DNA from: a bacterium
GTDB taxonomy: Bacteria > Verrucomicrobiota > Verrucomicrobiia > Limisphaerales > RI-55
NCBI GenBank assembly: GCA_016124235.1
Contig: WGOC01000002.1
Location: 248,001-312,000, forward strand
Length of the DNA stretch: 64,000 bases
Direction: 5' to 3'
A model generated the notes under the pieces. That model made no database searches. It was not told where the DNA came from and worked only from the letters and a program-made list of their open reading frames with translations. This document shows positions 63,673-64,000 of the stretch, piece by piece (the first letter of the stretch is position 1; the number at the start of each line of letters is the position of its first letter). The translations under genes were made by a program, and so were the position numbers.

Positions 63673-64000
63673 ATGAGCTCAGATGCTTCCAGATCAAAGT
63701 GGCGATTAATCGTGGCCATTTCTGCGACCTCTCTTCTGTGTCTGACCGCAATCGGCTCCTATGCTCCACCGGATTGTATCTATGTCGCGAACCGACCTGA
63801 CGGGATTGATGGCATTGGGACGTCCGCTGATCCTCGGCATGCCGGAACCGCAACTGCATTTGATGCAATATTGGCAGCAGCACCCAAGAATTCGACAATC
63901 AATCTATTCCCTGGAAACTATTTGACGATGGGGTGTGGTCGTAATCCAAATTTGAAAGCCGGGTGCCAATTACGAGCCTTCGCGGGGAATGTAACTCTGA
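63673..64000 (+). CDS. Exported protein, probable beta-helix fold (C-terminus outside window)
   Basis: The frame from ATG 63673 stays open to the right edge (109 codons). The N-terminus has a basic head, then a hydrophobic segment (LIVAISATSLLCLTAIG) typical of a signal peptide or a signal anchor. It is followed by TATAFDAILAAAPKNSTIN and LFPGNYLT, a pattern found at the start of pectate-lyase-like right-handed beta-helix proteins. Being next to an exopolysaccharide cluster, it may be a glycan-binding or glycan-modifying surface protein. The short minus-strand frame across the same bases is a shadow. Confidence 0.75.
   Translation, partial: MSSDASRSKWRLIVAISATSLLCLTAIGSYAPPDCIYVANRPDGIDGIGTSADPRHAGTATAFDAILAAAPKNSTINLFPGNYLTMGCGRNPNLKAGCQLRAFAGNVTL

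Noticed and set aside
1..64000. tRNA, 5S/16S/23S rRNA, insertion sequences and integrase genes
   Set aside because: I looked for cloverleaf T-arms, rRNA blocks and transposase motifs and saw none; a scan with a covariance model would be needed to exclude single tRNAs.

Overview
The window looks like chromosomal DNA of a Verrucomicrobiota bacterium, probably near the Pedosphaera/Limisphaerales group. The evidence is moderately high G+C, a four-gene cluster laid out like the Akkermansia Amuc_1098-1101 locus, several very large secreted proteins with Calx-beta, RCC1-like and delta-60 repeats, and an exosortase-linked exopolysaccharide cluster. This is an inference from gene content, not a placement. 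Almost every gene lies on the minus strand. The exceptions are cas9-cas1-cas2 and the last 1.4 kb.

Layout. 1-4690: the 5' part of a giant exported RCC1/Calx-beta protein. 5337-5730: RNase P RNA with a recognisable promoter. 5874-16873: a compact six-gene operon. It holds a circularly permuted ATP-grasp gene, an alpha-E gene, a 6-phosphofructokinase, a transglutaminase-DUF2126 gene, a fused ATP-grasp/alpha-E gene and a second transglutaminase. 17396-19273: three small accessory genes (Gp27/DUF3486-like, KTSC, unknown).

19333-25584: a complete type II-C CRISPR-Cas locus. A tracrRNA gene, recognised from its anti-repeat and terminator, is divergent from cas9. It is followed by cas9, cas1, cas2 and an array of 20 repeats. 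The repeats carry what looks like an embedded minus-strand promoter, so each crRNA is probably transcribed from its own repeat toward cas2. The degenerate repeat at the far right has lost only the tracr-pairing end. Between cas2 and the first repeat lies an inverted partial repeat that could make a second, complementary anti-repeat RNA. This is the least expected structure in the window.

25604-30273: a ClpX-like AAA+ ATPase with a duplicated C-terminal small domain, the glycogen branching enzyme GlgB, and dephospho-CoA kinase. 30287-40127: four large secreted proteins, three of which share a C-terminal module ending in FYRV or YYRV. 40234-46832: a secretin/PilM-type operon matching the Amuc_1098-1101 arrangement.

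47005-62126: an exopolysaccharide cluster read on the minus strand. It contains a GT9 glycosyltransferase, a DUF362 protein, a PaaK-like ligase, a bi-domain dehydrogenase, a heparinase II/III-like protein, a nucleotide-sugar dehydrogenase, a GT4 glycosyltransferase, an exosortase, an EpsI-like protein, a polyprenyl glycosylphosphotransferase and a UDP-glucuronate decarboxylase. 62608-64000, plus strand: a methyltransferase behind an extended -10 promoter, and the start of an exported, possibly beta-helical protein that runs off the window.
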